From Luminiphilus sp. (GTDB lineage Bacteria > Pseudomonadota > Gammaproteobacteria > Pseudomonadales > Halieaceae), in the NCBI GenBank assembly GCA_029251065.1, contig JAQXEB010000264.1, positions 1 to 5,936 of the forward strand: DNA of 5,936 nt, given 5' to 3'. Below the pieces are notes generated by a model. It had not been told where the DNA came from. It saw nothing but the letters and a program-made list of their open reading frames with translations, and did not search any database. Below, piece after piece: positions 5,635 to 5,936 of this stretch (position 1 is the stretch's first letter; each line of letters opens with the position of its first letter). The translations under genes were made by a program, and so were the position numbers.

Positions 5635-5936
5635 ATGAGTCAAATGAACTGGGATCGCGAGGTTGACGTGCTGGTGGTAGGTACCGGTAACGGTGGACTG
5701 ACCGCGGCAGTGTGTAACTGGGAGATGGGTACCAAAGACGTATTGATCATCGAGAAACAGGACAAGGTTGGGGGTACCAGCGCGACATCCGGTGGCGGCA
5801 TCTGGATTCCCAACAGTCATTATGCGAAAGAGGCGGGTGCCGAGGATAATCCTCAGGACGCCAGGGCCTACCTTATGAATACGTTGTTTGGTGAGGATGT
5901 ACCCGAGGAGATGATCGATATCTATCTCGAAAAGTC
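5635..5936 (+). CDS. FAD-dependent dehydrogenase, 3-ketosteroid-delta1-dehydrogenase-like, N-terminal part (3' end outside window)
   Basis: One hundred codons are visible, with no stop before the window ends. The protein starts with a Rossmann FAD fold: VDVLVVGTGNGGL gives GxGxxG with Gly16, Gly18 and Gly21, and Glu40 at the end of the second strand (LIIEK) should bind the FAD ribose. GGTSATSGGGIWIP (46-59) is the second flavin segment typical of the FAD_binding_2 family, which includes KstD, the 3-ketosteroid-delta4(5alpha)-dehydrogenases and fumarate-reductase-like flavoproteins. The steroid neighbourhood favours a steroid ring-A dehydrogenase, but the catalytic Tyr residues that would confirm KstD lie beyond the window. 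It is separated from ipdF by 70 nt and could be in the same operon or have its own promoter. Start ATG 5635 is preferred; ATG 5644 is possible. The family is secure, the reaction tentative. Confidence 0.88.
   Translation, partial: MSQMNWDREVDVLVVGTGNGGLTAAVCNWEMGTKDVLIIEKQDKVGGTSATSGGGIWIPNSHYAKEAGAEDNPQDARAYLMNTLFGEDVPEEMIDIYLEK

Overview
The window reads as a stretch of a steroid (cholesterol / bile-acid type) catabolic gene cluster from a bacterium, most likely a proteobacterium. Base composition is moderate-to-high GC, below typical actinobacterial values. Protein families match the 'lower' pathway that degrades the last two steroid rings (C and D) through CoA thioesters, known as the KstR2 regulon in Mycobacterium/Rhodococcus and the scd genes in Comamonas testosteroni. 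A marine gammaproteobacterium is my best guess, but this rests on composition and general gene layout only and is weak.

All seven genes lie on the + strand, tightly packed. In order they are: (1) the 3' end of an acyl-CoA dehydrogenase (1-330); (2) a FadA6-type thiolase (365-1522); (3) a short-chain dehydrogenase of the 3-hydroxyacyl-CoA type (1532-2416); (4) a degenerate acyl-CoA dehydrogenase subunit (2425-3570); (5) a FadE30-like acyl-CoA dehydrogenase (3561-4760), overlapping gene 4 by 10 nt; (6) an IpdF-like short-chain dehydrogenase (4776-5564); (7) the 5' end of an FAD-dependent 3-ketosteroid-dehydrogenase-like flavoprotein (5635 to window end). Gaps are 34, 9, 8, -10, 15 and 70 nt, which fits one operon. 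The only gap large enough to hold a promoter is the one before gene 7. No rRNA, tRNA, CRISPR, mobile element or convincing terminator is visible, and no stretch longer than 300 bases lacks a gene.

Functionally, genes 4+5 (dehydrogenation), 3 (oxidation of the 3-hydroxyacyl-CoA) and 2 (thiolysis) supply three of the four steps of a beta-oxidation round, plausibly the one that shortens the propionyl side chain left from ring B of the HIP-CoA intermediate. The enoyl-CoA hydratase is not in the window. Gene 6 would oxidise the ring hydroxyl that prepares ring opening. Gene 7 probably belongs to an earlier ring-A step or to a related dehydrogenation.

The most notable observation is that genes 4 and 5 carry complementary halves of one acyl-CoA dehydrogenase active site. 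The Glu base and flavin loop are only in gene 5. The RxxF and QxHGG motifs that normally hold the FAD from a neighbouring subunit are only in gene 4. This predicts an obligate heteromer with one FAD per pair. Names and orthology come from recognising protein sequence families from memory; no database search was run.
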